Assembly (NCBI GenBank): GCA_014237955.1
Contig: JABABY010000002.1
Coordinates: 1 to 43,903, forward strand
DNA: 43,903 nucleotides
From: Planctomycetota bacterium
Lineage (GTDB): Bacteria; Planctomycetota; Planctomycetia; Pirellulales; UBA7805
Direction of reading: 5' to 3'
Every line of letters begins with the position of its first letter. Positions within the stretch are counted from its first letter, which is position 1. The notes under the pieces were generated by a model. That model saw nothing but the letters and a program-made list of their open reading frames with translations, did not search any database and had not been told where the DNA came from. Positions 17,529 through 26,621 of this stretch are shown in pieces. Both the position numbers and the translations under genes were made by a program.

Positions 17529-17551
17529 ACTCGATTTAGTTTGAATCGGGT
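17529..17551 (+). promoter_or_regulatory. Leader hairpin of the cold-shock mRNA
   Basis: ACTCGATT (17529-17536) pairs with AATCGGGT (17544-17551), 8 pairs including one G-T, around a 7-nt loop. It is placed in the predicted leader about 36 nt before the start codon. Cold-shock mRNAs often carry temperature-sensitive leaders, but that function here is an inference. Confidence 0.4.
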
Positions 17552-17587
17552 AATGTCGGAGAGTTATTTTTTTGAGGGATTTGAATA

Positions 17588-17791
17588 ATGGCTGAAGGTA
17601 CGGTTAAACGATTGACAGACAAGGGATACGGCTTTATTGACACCGGTGGGGGGCCAGGGACGGACATGTTTTTCCACTCGTCAAATGTCGAGGGCGTTTC
17701 GTACGACGAACTAACCGAAGGACAACGGGTTTCTTACACGGAAGGTAAGGGTCCAAAAGGTCCACGTGCTGAAAACGTAACACCTGTATAA
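17588..17791 (+). CDS. Cold-shock domain protein
   Basis: 67 residues, the full length of a Csp-type OB-fold protein. RNP1 is seen as KGYGFID (12-18) and RNP2 as DMFFHSS. It binds single-stranded RNA or DNA as an RNA chaperone or antiterminator. It differs from E. coli CspA in the glycine-rich GGGPGTD loop before RNP2 and in a Lys/Gly/Pro-rich C-terminus. GAGG lies 10 nt before the ATG. The gene is monocistronic with its own promoter, leader hairpin and terminator. Confidence 0.93.
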   Translation: MAEGTVKRLTDKGYGFIDTGGGPGTDMFFHSSNVEGVSYDELTEGQRVSYTEGKGPKGPRAENVTPV

Positions 17792-17880
17792 TTTTGATTG
17801 CTGTAGTACCGCAGCCACCGCGACACAGCGAGAGATGGCGAAGATAGCGAAAGCTGGTCGCATCTTCTGTTTCCGTGTTT

Positions 17881-17907
17881 AGTGCGCTTTCGTTGCGCGC
17901 TTTTTTG
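17881..17907 (+). terminator. Terminator of the cold-shock gene
   Basis: AGTGCGC (17881-17887) and GCGCGCT (17895-17901) form a 7-pair stem with one G-T pair and a 7-nt loop. A run of six T residues follows at 17901-17906. It lies about 90 nt after the csp stop. Confidence 0.75.
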
Positions 17908-17952
17908 TGTCATCGCGGTTTTCCCTCCACTGGACTGTAAGTATTTAAGGCG

Positions 17953-18720
17953 ATGATCGTCATTTCACTCCAGTCGGGCAGTAACGGGAACTGCCTTTAC
18001 GTCGAGTCGCGCGGAGTTCGCCTATTGGTCGATGCCGGGATTTCTGCACGCCAGGCAGAAGATCGCCTTCTGGTTCGGGGACGCGAAATACGGGGAATCG
18101 ATGCACTGCTGATCTCCCACGATCACACCGACCATACCCGTTCGATGGGTACCTATCAGCGAAAATTCTCTCTGCCGGTTTATATCACCGAAAAAACCCT
18201 TTCGGCGGTCCGCCACCGCACTCGTCTGGGGAAGGTATCCGATATTCAATCTTTCATTGCGGGAGATTCGATTCAATTGGCTCATATGACGGTAGAAACG
18301 TTGCCAACGCCTCACGATGGTGTCGATGGAGTTGGCTTTATTCTTGACGATGGTGAGCGACGTTTGGGCATTCTGACCGATTTGGGGCACGTTTTTGATG
18401 GGCTCAGTGACGCGCTTAAAACTCTTGATGCTATCGTCATTGAAAGCAACTACGACCCCACAATGCTTGAGCAGAGTGGCTATCCCAAACACTTGAAAGA
18501 ACGTATTCGTGGCCCAGGGGGCCATCTTTCAAACCGGGAGTCGGCCGAGTTGCTTTCTGGTCTCTCTGCTGGCAGTTTGCGTTGGGCCTGCCTGGCACAT
18601 CTTTCGGAAAAAAACAATGCTCCCGATTTGGCAATCCAAGCACACCGCGAACTTTGTGGTGATGAATTGATGCTTTATGTTGCCAGTCGCTATCAGGCAA
18701 GCGAGTGCATGGAAGTGTGA
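17953..18720 (+). CDS. Metallo-beta-lactamase-fold hydrolase, YycJ/WalJ type
   Basis: 255 residues. The metal site ISHDHTDHTRS (near residues 54-64) and further ligands in TPHDG (about 118), LTDLGH (about 140) and LAHLSEKNN (about 215) fit the di-metal hydrolase fold. The start ISLQSGSNGNCLYVE and the GGHLSNRESAELL block are typical of the YycJ/WalJ subfamily, reported as a single-strand exonuclease linked to cell-envelope regulation in Firmicutes. The role in planctomycetes is not established. AAGG precedes the ATG. The next gene starts 102 bp downstream and may be co-transcribed. Confidence 0.9.
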   Translation: MIVISLQSGSNGNCLYVESRGVRLLVDAGISARQAEDRLLVRGREIRGIDALLISHDHTDHTRSMGTYQRKFSLPVYITEKTLSAVRHRTRLGKVSDIQSFIAGDSIQLAHMTVETLPTPHDGVDGVGFILDDGERRLGILTDLGHVFDGLSDALKTLDAIVIESNYDPTMLEQSGYPKHLKERIRGPGGHLSNRESAELLSGLSAGSLRWACLAHLSEKNNAPDLAIQAHRELCGDELMLYVASRYQASECMEV

Positions 18721-18822
18721 TGGGTGGGAAGTACTCAGTCTTATGCAGATGCCAGCGAGCGACGCGCTGAACACGATCTCTACCAAATGCTGATTTTAAA
18801 CGAATAATACCACAGGAAAAAA

Positions 18823-20724
18823 ATGTTGTCGGGATCAAGACAAGATATTCTCGCGTCGATTGTTGTATTTTTAGTGGCGCTCCCCCTCTGTATGGGAATC
18901 GCCATCGCATCGGGCGCACCGGTTGCTACTGGACTCATTACTGGAATCATTGGCGGTCTCGTTGTCGGCTTTTTTTCTGGCGCACCACTCCAGGTGAGCG
19001 GTCCCGCGGCAGGGCTTACCGTAATCGTTTATCAGATCATCAATGATCTGGGATTAGAAACTCTTGGCATCACTGTGTTGGTCGCCGGGTGCCTGCAGTT
19101 GGTTGCGGGCGCACTCGGATATGGGAGATGGTTCCGAGCGGTCTCGCCTGCAGTTGTCTCTGGTATGCTTGCGGGAATAGGCGTACTCATTTTAACGAGT
19201 CAAGCGCATGTCATGGTCGATGATAGCCCCAAAGGTTCGGGGCTGGATAACCTTCTCTCTATGCCTACAGCAATCCATAAAGGACTACCGATACCCGAGA
19301 TTCATTCTCTCAAACAGCGAACGATAGAAACCAATTTTCTTCAGGCATTTGGTGCACTCCACGACCAACAGGTACAACTGCGCGAAATAGCATCGCAGCT
19401 GGTGCCCGAGCAAACCCAGTCGAGCGAAGCGTTCAGTCCGTACACAACGCTTCACCTTAGCTTGCTCGCTGCACGACAAGATGCATTGCAAATGGATCTC
19501 GTCCGGTTAATAGAAGCGATTCGGCACACCACTATTATTGCATCTGCGACCGATTCTGATGGACTTTCAGAGGCTCTTGAACAAGCACCATTGGCAACCG
19601 CTACTGCGATTGAAAGCTTGAAATCTGGTAACCCCGTTGCAATTCGTAACACACAACTGGAGGTGCAACAAAGCATTGAACGGATTTTATCTGAACTGAT
19701 GAATCATGATTGGGCCGCAAAAGTGGGCCTTCTGACAATTCTGCTTATTGTTCTCTTTAAGGCAGTGCCAATCAAAAAATTACGGCATGTCCCCTCACCA
19801 CTGTTTGCCGTTGTCGTAGTAACCACACTCACAACGATCTACAAAATACCGGTACTCTACGTTGAGGTTCCCCAGAGCCTATGGAGTCAGGTTCATTTTC
19901 CTTCATGGGCAGTGATCACTTCGACACCGTGGACACTAATTTTAGGTTCTGGGATCGTTCTCGCCATTGTGGCGAGCGCAGAAACCCTTCTCTGTGCAAA
20001 CGCTGTTGACCAAATGCAGTCACATTCCAGGACCAACTACAACCGCGAACTTGCCAGTCAGGGTATTGGGAATATGCTCTGCGGCCTGCTCGGCGCCTTG
20101 CCTATGACCGGTGTAATCATTCGTAGCAGTGCTAATGTGAATGCAGGGGCCAAAACGCGATGGGCCACGATTCTTCACGGTTTATTGTTACTTATTTTCG
20201 CCTCGTTTCTTGCGTTCATATTACGTCTCATTCCAACCGCATCACTGGCGGCTATTCTCGTTTACACCGGTTATAAACTCATTGATCTGCAGTCCATTAA
20301 AAAACTGAGGGAGCATGGTTGGGGAGAAGTCATTATCTACTTTGCCACACTCGGCACCATTGTCTGTGCCGACCTTCTTACCGGCGTGATCACTGGAATC
20401 GTATTATCGGCCATGAAATTACTTCATACCTTTTCGCACTTATCCGTCGGCCTGAAAATCAACAAAGATGTCCAGAAGGCACACTTGCAGCTATGTGGAG
20501 CAGCCACTTTTTTGCGGCTTCCTTTGCTTGCGGAAGAATTGGAACGCGTTCCCCATAACTACGAATTACATGTCGACTTCGAAAAGTTACACCACATCGA
20601 TCATGCTTGTCTCGATCTACTAATGACCTGGGCTCGCCAACATGAGAAGACCGGGGGCACGCTGGTGATCGATTGGGAAACATTACACACTGGCCTCAAT
20701 CGCCGCCCAGAAGTTGCTAGGTAA
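18823..20724 (+). CDS. SulP family anion transporter with large helical insert and STAS domain
   Basis: 633 residues. The N-terminal membrane part has the SulP patterns LVALPLCMGIAIASGAP (about 18-34) and GGLVVGFFSGAPLQVSGPAAGLT (about 48-70, reported here only as a pattern region), and the later block GALPMTGVIIRSSANVNAGA is typical of the bicarbonate/sulfate-transporting SulP branch. A C-terminal STAS domain spans about 545-625. Between the conserved membrane segments, residues about 130-295 form a mostly hydrophilic helical insert, where close relatives have only a few tens of residues. The substrate may be sulfate, bicarbonate or another anion. No carbonic anhydrase gene is adjacent. The gene probably follows the YycJ-like gene in one transcript. 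Confidence 0.88.
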   Translation: MLSGSRQDILASIVVFLVALPLCMGIAIASGAPVATGLITGIIGGLVVGFFSGAPLQVSGPAAGLTVIVYQIINDLGLETLGITVLVAGCLQLVAGALGYGRWFRAVSPAVVSGMLAGIGVLILTSQAHVMVDDSPKGSGLDNLLSMPTAIHKGLPIPEIHSLKQRTIETNFLQAFGALHDQQVQLREIASQLVPEQTQSSEAFSPYTTLHLSLLAARQDALQMDLVRLIEAIRHTTIIASATDSDGLSEALEQAPLATATAIESLKSGNPVAIRNTQLEVQQSIERILSELMNHDWAAKVGLLTILLIVLFKAVPIKKLRHVPSPLFAVVVVTTLTTIYKIPVLYVEVPQSLWSQVHFPSWAVITSTPWTLILGSGIVLAIVASAETLLCANAVDQMQSHSRTNYNRELASQGIGNMLCGLLGALPMTGVIIRSSANVNAGAKTRWATILHGLLLLIFASFLAFILRLIPTASLAAILVYTGYKLIDLQSIKKLREHGWGEVIIYFATLGTIVCADLLTGVITGIVLSAMKLLHTFSHLSVGLKINKDVQKAHLQLCGAATFLRLPLLAEELERVPHNYELHVDFEKLHHIDHACLDLLMTWARQHEKTGGTLVIDWETLHTGLNRRPEVAR

Positions 20725-20832
20725 GTGAACGAGCATTAAGAGACAATAGTGCTTTTGCAGGGTGGTCGTGAGGTCCAAGAGGTTCTTTACAGAGTAGATA
20801 CAAAACTCTCTTTAAAGGCTCGGAACAACAGC

Positions 20833-21492
20833 ATGAACTATCGATTGATCGTCTTCGATTTGGACGGCACCTTGCTAGACACGCTTCCGGATATCGTCGT
20901 GGCCGTCAATGAGGTTCTAGACAGCATGGAAATGCCCTCGCATTCGCACGATTCCATTCGTGAATTTCTCGGTTCGGGAGTGACGGTTCTTTTTGAAAGA
21001 GCCATTCCTGCAGCGATATGTAATCCGCAAACAGTTCAACAGTGCGTATTGGAATTTTTCAAAACGTATAGTCAACACTGGAATCGACGCACGAGGCCGT
21101 TTGCGCAAATCTCCGAGTTACTCGAGAGACTACAGGAGGCGGACTGCAAGCTGGCTGTTCTCTCAAATAAACCGGATCAATTTACAAAGCAATGTATCGC
21201 AGAATACTTTTTACCCGACCTGTTGCATCCAGTATTTGGCCAGCGGGATGGGATTGCCTGCAAGCCAGATCCGCAGGCCTTACACGAAATTATTGAAAGC
21301 TCGGGACTTCCATCCAGGCAAACAATGTTTGTAGGAGATACAGTCATCGATATTCAAACCGCAAAAAATGCTGGGATCTGTTCGGTTGGTGTTGGGTGGG
21401 GATATCGCCCGCGTGAGGAATTACTTCTGGCCTGTCCAGACCATGTTATTGAGCATCCGCTGGATCTATTGCCTCTCGTTGCAGATATCTGA
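20833..21492 (+). CDS. HAD-family phosphatase, phosphoglycolate phosphatase-like
   Basis: 219 residues from ATG 20833 (MNYRLIVFDLDGTLLDT). The frame upstream to 20749 adds a non-conserved lead. HAD motif I is DLDGTLLDT (nucleophile Asp10), motif II is AVLSNKP (about 114-120), motif III is the Lys in CKPDP (about 143), and motif IV is FVGDTVIDIQTAKNAG (about 167-182). A helical cap lies between motifs I and II, as in Gph/PGP enzymes, which hydrolyse 2-phosphoglycolate. Other small sugar phosphates are possible substrates. It follows the SulP gene by 108 bp and may belong to the same transcript. Confidence 0.88.
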   Translation: MNYRLIVFDLDGTLLDTLPDIVVAVNEVLDSMEMPSHSHDSIREFLGSGVTVLFERAIPAAICNPQTVQQCVLEFFKTYSQHWNRRTRPFAQISELLERLQEADCKLAVLSNKPDQFTKQCIAEYFLPDLLHPVFGQRDGIACKPDPQALHEIIESSGLPSRQTMFVGDTVIDIQTAKNAGICSVGVGWGYRPREELLLACPDHVIEHPLDLLPLVADI

Positions 21493-21846
21493 CTAAACTA
21501 GTTTGTGGATTGAGGCGAATAGCGATTGCCGGATGGTCTACCTGCCTTTACTTGGCCCATTGTCCTTCCGAGATAGTAGTGACGTAATTTCAAATGCAAC
21601 ATTTGGTACACGAGGCGTTTGCCGATAAACTGAATATGGTTGTGATGCCCAGCCTGCATACGGTGTATTGCGGGGCTCCCCGCTTTATTCTGTCGCCCTG
21701 ACTTGCTATCAAGTGAAATGTCGTCTCTCGCTGCTTACGCCAAACCAGGACCGCATTTGTTGAGCATAACGCGAGCAAATGCCTTTGAAAATATTTCTTG
21801 TGTAACGAGAAGCTGCCAATCGAGTTTCTAGTATTTCGTGGGTGTC
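21493..21846. other. Intergenic region with weak terminator
   Basis: About 350 bases separate the HAD phosphatase from the sensor kinase. Apart from the GC-rich hairpin at 21670 no gene or promoter could be supported. A 62-residue minus-strand frame at 21590-21778 has no recognisable domain. Confidence 0.35.
21670..21689 (+). terminator. Possible terminator after the phosphatase gene
   Basis: GCGGG (21670-21674) and CCCGC (21679-21683) form a 5-bp stem with a 4-nt loop, followed by TTTATT. It lies about 180 nt after the stop codon, so the assignment is tentative. Confidence 0.35.
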
Positions 21847-23370
21847 ATGTCACAGCAATTACATTTTCTTCTGATTGATCATGATCGCAAGAAAGCAACC
21901 CATGTCATAAAGCTCCTAGAGACATTGAAGGATGCACTCCAACTTGAATGGGTTGCCGATCTGGACCGTGCCCTTGAGTGTGTCGAAAAAAGGAATCTCG
22001 ATGGGATTCTTCTCGGAATATCAGACAATATTCACCAGAATGTGATTCCGCAATTGCGGGCCACAAACCGTACGATCCCGATCGTTGTATCAGTTCCCCA
22101 AGATCAGATGGAATCTGCAGCAGATTCGCTGCGTCAGGGTGCCCAGGAATTTATTATTGAAGAGCGAATAACTGCGCAGCGGTTATTAGAGGCTGCAAAG
22201 TATGCGGTTAGCGTAATGAAAAACCTCGTAATCCTGGAGGCCGCTAAAGAACAGTTCCGAGAGAGCGATTTACGGATGCGGGCCGTACTCAACGCTTCGC
22301 TCGACTGCATCATCACCCTAGACGCAAAGGGACACATTCTTGAATTCAATCCAGCTGCCGAAAACACGTTTGGATATACAAGCGATGAGCTAGTAGGTCG
22401 CGAAGCGACCCAGTTATTTGATACTCCGGAAACGAAAACGTTTCCTGTTGATGCTCTCCAGCAATACCAGCAGCATGGAGAGAACCCAGAGATTGGGAGG
22501 CGGATTGAAATCAAGGCACTCCGCAAAGATAGAACGGCTTTTCCTGCTGAGTTGGCGGTCCATCCTGTGCCGCTCGAGGGTGAGCCTATGTTCACAATTT
22601 TTTTGCGTGACATTACCGCTCGTCGAAATGCTGAGGAGGGGCAGAAACAATATGCAGCTGAATTAGAGAGGAGTAACCGCGATTTGGAACAATATGTGTC
22701 GATTGTCTCTCACGATCTTACAACACCGTTACGTGCTATTACCGGATTTTGTCAGTTGCTCCAGATCGACCATCATACCCACTTCGATAAAAAGGCACAG
22801 GAATGCCTCACTTTTATTGTTGAAGGCGCCAGGAGGATGCGAGCACTCATTGATGATCTACGAATCTATTCAAAGGTAACCACCAAACAGAAGCCGATCA
22901 AATGTGTTGCCTGTCAGGAAATACTGAAGGACTCGATGAACAACCTGGAATTTGAAATCCGGGAAGGTCAGCCTGAAATAATTGCCGACAACCTTCCGGA
23001 GGTTATGGCTGACAAAACGCAGATGGTTCAGCTTTTTCAAAACTTAATTGGCAACGCGATAAAATATAGAAGCGAACGAGCCCTTCAAATTCATGTTCTA
23101 GTAGAAAGAGTAAAGTGCGAATGGGTATTCACAATTCGTGATAATGGTATCGGCTTCAATCCGGAAGAAGCAGATAAAATATTCGAGATTTTTCAGCGGT
23201 TGCATGTCGATGAAGAACAGTATTCGGGAACGGGAATTGGTTTGGCCATTTGTAAGCGGATTGTCGAGCGGCATCAGGGAAAAATTTGGGCACAATCGGT
23301 ACCCCGAGAGGGGAGTTCGTTTATTTTCACATTACCGGTTGCCCCGGAAGAAAGAGTAACGGCACGGTGA
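21847..23370 (+). CDS. Soluble sensor histidine kinase: pseudo-receiver, PAS, HisKA, HATPase
   Basis: 507 residues from ATG 21847. A GTG three codons earlier is the alternative start. The domains in order are a receiver-like domain (about 5-125), PAS (about 140-265), a coiled linker, HisKA with the phospho-His in IVSHDLTTPLRAITGF (His289), and HATPase with NLIGNAIKY, DNGIGF and GTGIGLAICKRIVERHQG. The receiver keeps its acidic pair (LIDHD) but has Gly where the phospho-Asp is expected (DGILLGISD, Gly57 by this start). It therefore probably acts as a binding or dimer module, not a phosphate acceptor. There is no membrane segment, so the signal is cytoplasmic. No cognate response regulator is adjacent on the 3' side, although an NtrB/NtrC pair follows 156 bp later. 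Confidence 0.88.
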   Translation: MSQQLHFLLIDHDRKKATHVIKLLETLKDALQLEWVADLDRALECVEKRNLDGILLGISDNIHQNVIPQLRATNRTIPIVVSVPQDQMESAADSLRQGAQEFIIEERITAQRLLEAAKYAVSVMKNLVILEAAKEQFRESDLRMRAVLNASLDCIITLDAKGHILEFNPAAENTFGYTSDELVGREATQLFDTPETKTFPVDALQQYQQHGENPEIGRRIEIKALRKDRTAFPAELAVHPVPLEGEPMFTIFLRDITARRNAEEGQKQYAAELERSNRDLEQYVSIVSHDLTTPLRAITGFCQLLQIDHHTHFDKKAQECLTFIVEGARRMRALIDDLRIYSKVTTKQKPIKCVACQEILKDSMNNLEFEIREGQPEIIADNLPEVMADKTQMVQLFQNLIGNAIKYRSERALQIHVLVERVKCEWVFTIRDNGIGFNPEEADKIFEIFQRLHVDEEQYSGTGIGLAICKRIVERHQGKIWAQSVPREGSSFIFTLPVAPEERVTAR

Positions 23371-23526
23371 TCGCCAGCGAATCGGGTCGCTGATTGCCGC
23401 TTTTCACCGTGATCGTTGTACTTCCCTACTGCACGCCAAAAACGTTCATGTTACAGTGGCTATTTTGGAGACAATCCCTGTACCCATTGTTGGGCAACGT
23501 GTGGTGCCGGTAGGTAAAATCAAGCG

Positions 23527-24972
23527 ATGAAACTAACAGCAAAACTCATTTTGATTTTCATCCTCGGCATTATTATTGTCACATCGCTGTACGCTTTTAT
23601 TGAGATAAGGCGCATTGAAGAACAGTTTCATCGCGATACAGAATTGCTCGCCAAGAAGATTGGCACTGCGATGGAGGAAAGGATTGAGATTGTCTGGCGC
23701 AAGCACGGTGAAGAAGGTGTGCTTCGCATGATTCAGGAAGACAGCGGCAAGGAACAGCGAATGCGAGTTCGCTGGACCTGGTTTCAGCCCGAAATTATTA
23801 AGACAAAGGTCGTTCAACGTGGGGCGTCCATCGTTACGGTAGATGCCGAAGGCAACAGACAACTTGTCTATTACCGTCCTATTGCTCTTGATGACCATCG
23901 TTCTGGTCGCTTGGAGTTGTCGCGACCCCTTGCCGAGCTAGATAAGAATAAACAGTGGGCAATTATTAAAGTATTGGGTTTTTCAACTGCTATGGTACTC
24001 GTGTCGGGCGCCGCGGTGACTTTAGGAGGTATTTGTTTTGTCGGTCGACCACTCAAACAGTTAATCGAGAAGACGCGGCGCATCGGTCATGGGGATCTCG
24101 ACGGCCCCTTGCAGTTGCAATCCCGGGATGAATTAGGGGAATTGGCCGGTAGCCTCAATGTAATGTGTCAGCAGTTGATTGCCTCGCAAGAAAGAATCCA
24201 AGAAGAGGCCGTTGCGAGATTGGCCGCTGTGAACCAACTGCGCCACGCAGACCGCTTGCGGACAGTGGGTCGTTTGGCATCGGGGTTGGCACACGAGCTA
24301 GGAACACCCCTCAATGTGGTTTCCGGTCGGGCCAGTTTGATCGTCTCGGAAAAACTATCTGCCGAAGAGGTCGTCAGTAGTGCAGAGACCATTCGCGCAG
24401 AATCGGAACGTATGTCCGCAATCATTCGGCAGCTTCTCAACTTTGCTCGGCGTAGTAAGCCCCAGCCAAGCACGACCGACTTGCGGAAAATGATCCTTGG
24501 TACCCTCGACTTATTAAAATCGATTGCAGAAAAAAGTGCTGTGCAATTGGATTTTTACTGTAAGGAAAAAGAGTTTCCCATTTTGTTTGATGTGGACCAA
24601 CTTCAACAGGTGTTGTCTAATTTAATCGTCAATGCCATCCAATCGATGCCAACAGGAGGGGTGGTAAGGGTAGGCTTGAAGAAGGATTCGAAAGTTCGTT
24701 GCAAGGATGGGGTAGAGCGGACTGGACCCTACTATTGCTTGACGGTAGCCGATGAGGGGGTGGGGATTTCGCCCGAGAACATTGAACATGTGTTCGAGCC
24801 ATTCTTTACAACCAAAAAAGTTGGTGAGGGAACCGGATTAGGGCTTTCGATATCCTACGGAATTATTCAGGAACACGGAGGCTGGCTTGATGTCCACAGT
24901 GAATTGGGGCAGGGTAGTTGTTTTGAGGTTTTTTTGCCTATGGAGACAGAGGTGTGCCAGGACGAGTCTTGA
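23527..24972 (+). CDS. Membrane sensor histidine kinase of the NtrB/AtoS type
   Basis: 481 residues. It has two membrane segments (about 7-27, LILIFILGIIIVTSLYAFI, and about 142-165), a periplasmic sensor part of about 115 residues between them, and a HAMP domain (about 165-215, with RRIGHGDLDG and DELGELAGSLN). The HisKA phospho-His is His256 in GLAHELGTPLNVVSG. HATPase boxes are NLIVNAIQSM, DEGVGISPENI and GTGLGLSISYGIIQEHGG. The H-E-L-x-T/N-P-L form is typical of kinases that drive sigma-54 activators. Its stop overlaps the start of the activator gene by 19 nt, so the two proteins are almost certainly a cognate pair. The ligand is unknown. Confidence 0.93.
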   Translation: MKLTAKLILIFILGIIIVTSLYAFIEIRRIEEQFHRDTELLAKKIGTAMEERIEIVWRKHGEEGVLRMIQEDSGKEQRMRVRWTWFQPEIIKTKVVQRGASIVTVDAEGNRQLVYYRPIALDDHRSGRLELSRPLAELDKNKQWAIIKVLGFSTAMVLVSGAAVTLGGICFVGRPLKQLIEKTRRIGHGDLDGPLQLQSRDELGELAGSLNVMCQQLIASQERIQEEAVARLAAVNQLRHADRLRTVGRLASGLAHELGTPLNVVSGRASLIVSEKLSAEEVVSSAETIRAESERMSAIIRQLLNFARRSKPQPSTTDLRKMILGTLDLLKSIAEKSAVQLDFYCKEKEFPILFDVDQLQQVLSNLIVNAIQSMPTGGVVRVGLKKDSKVRCKDGVERTGPYYCLTVADEGVGISPENIEHVFEPFFTTKKVGEGTGLGLSISYGIIQEHGGWLDVHSELGQGSCFEVFLPMETEVCQDES

Positions 24973-26363
24973 TTGTCGATGATGAGCAGAGCATGTGCGA
25001 ATTGCTGGAGGTTGATTTGCGCATGCGTGATTTCAAAACGGCTTGGTTTACAGTCGCCGAGGAAGCCTTCCAGGCACTCAGTAGGGAATCGTTTGATGTG
25101 GTGCTTACCGACCTGAATATGCCAGGTGTGGGAGGCCTTGATCTCTGCGAGCGTATCGTGGCAAACCGTCCGGATATTCCGGTGATTGTGATGACTGCGT
25201 TTGGCAGTCTGGAAACTGCAATCGCTGCAATCCGCGCGGGAGCCTACGATTTTGTTACCAAGCCAATTGAGATGAACCTTTTGGGGGTTACGCTAAATCG
25301 AGCGCTCCAACACCGTAACCTGCAGGAGAAGGTTAAGCGACTTAGCGAAGCAGTAGCCCGTAGCGAGCGATTTGGAGATATCTTGGGCAGCAGCGCGCCC
25401 ATGCAGGAGTTGTTCGACCAATTGGCGCGTTTTGCCGACTCGGAAACGTCTGTTTTGATTACAGGCGAAAGCGGTACGGGAAAAGAATTGGTTGCGCGAG
25501 CCATTCACCGGCAGAGTCGACGAGCAGAAAAGCCTTTTGTTGCGGTGAATTGCGCTGCAATCCCCGACACACTGCTGGAAAGCGAATTATTTGGCCATGC
25601 AGCAGGGGCGTTTACCGATGCCCGTGGCGAGCGTAAAGGGCTGTTTCTCCAAGCGGAGGGAGGGACATTGCTACTGGATGAAGTTGGAGAACTTCCACTG
25701 ACGATGCAGCCCAAATTGTTGCGTGCATTGGAAGAGAATGTTATTCGACCGGTCGGAAGCGATCAGGAGGTGCCTTTTGATGTCCGCATCGTTACCGCCA
25801 CAAATCGCGATCTTGAAACAGCAGTTGAAGATGGGCGATTTCGCGAAGATCTTTTTTTCCGCGTCAATGTTATTCAGTGCGACCTGCCCCCACTACGGTC
25901 ACGTGGCACCGATATTCTGTTGTTGGCCCAGCACTTTCTGGAAATATTTGCCGCCCGGGAGAAAAAACAGGTAACCGATATTTCCAAAGCGGTTGCTGAA
26001 AAATTACTCAGCTACGCGTGGCCCGGAAATGTTCGGGAATTGCGTAATGTCATTGAGCGAGCGATTGCTTTGACGCGGTACGACCGCCTCGGACTAGAAG
26101 ATTTACCCGAAAAGATTTGCAACTATCGCAGTTCACAAGTTTTTATTGGCGGGGAGGATCCCACCGAACTTGTGGCACTTGAGGAAATCGAAAAGCGATA
26201 TATTTTGCACGTTCTCCAGTCGGTGGATGGTAACAAAACGCTCGCAGCCCGAATTCTTGGTTTGGATCGAAAAACGCTCTACAGGAAGTTAAAGGACGAT
26301 AAGTCGACGGGCGACAACAGTCCAGTGGATCCCGACACTGGGAACTCTGCGACAAACGCCTAA
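24954..26363 (+). CDS. Sigma-54-dependent response regulator (NtrC family)
   Basis: 469 residues from a GTG start at 24954, inside the kinase gene. The receiver has phospho-Asp53 (VLTDLNMPGVGG) and the conserved Thr and Lys (VMTAFGS, VTKPIE). The AAA+ domain has Walker A GESGTGKELVARAIH, the sigma-54 contact loop as GAFTDA in place of GAFTGA, Walker B GGTLLLDEVGEL, and the arginine-finger region. A Fis-type helix-turn-helix lies near the end (about 405-445, KTLAARILGLDRKTLYRKL). It would activate sigma-54 promoters after phosphorylation by the overlapping kinase. No -24/-12 promoter was recognised nearby, so the targets are unknown. Confidence 0.94.
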   Translation: MPGRVLIVDDEQSMCELLEVDLRMRDFKTAWFTVAEEAFQALSRESFDVVLTDLNMPGVGGLDLCERIVANRPDIPVIVMTAFGSLETAIAAIRAGAYDFVTKPIEMNLLGVTLNRALQHRNLQEKVKRLSEAVARSERFGDILGSSAPMQELFDQLARFADSETSVLITGESGTGKELVARAIHRQSRRAEKPFVAVNCAAIPDTLLESELFGHAAGAFTDARGERKGLFLQAEGGTLLLDEVGELPLTMQPKLLRALEENVIRPVGSDQEVPFDVRIVTATNRDLETAVEDGRFREDLFFRVNVIQCDLPPLRSRGTDILLLAQHFLEIFAAREKKQVTDISKAVAEKLLSYAWPGNVRELRNVIERAIALTRYDRLGLEDLPEKICNYRSSQVFIGGEDPTELVALEEIEKRYILHVLQSVDGNKTLAARILGLDRKTLYRKLKDDKSTGDNSPVDPDTGNSATNA

Positions 26364-26621
26364 GAGCTACCCACGTAAAGACTTCATAACGGGGCAGCTT
26401 TCCACGGTGGGGCATTCTGCCTCGCACCGCAGCCGTATTTCTTGCGGCAGCTTGCTGACCCATCACCTTACAGCCAAACACCTTGTGCTTTCTCCAAGAG
26501 ATCCTCGTCTTTCGGCACAGCCATTGCTTCTCATTTGAACAGAAAAAGGGACCAGCGTTTTGGACGGTTGGTCGGCTTAGGTGTTTGTACGGTTTGTCCA
26601 GTGAGAAGGGAATGAAGTGCC

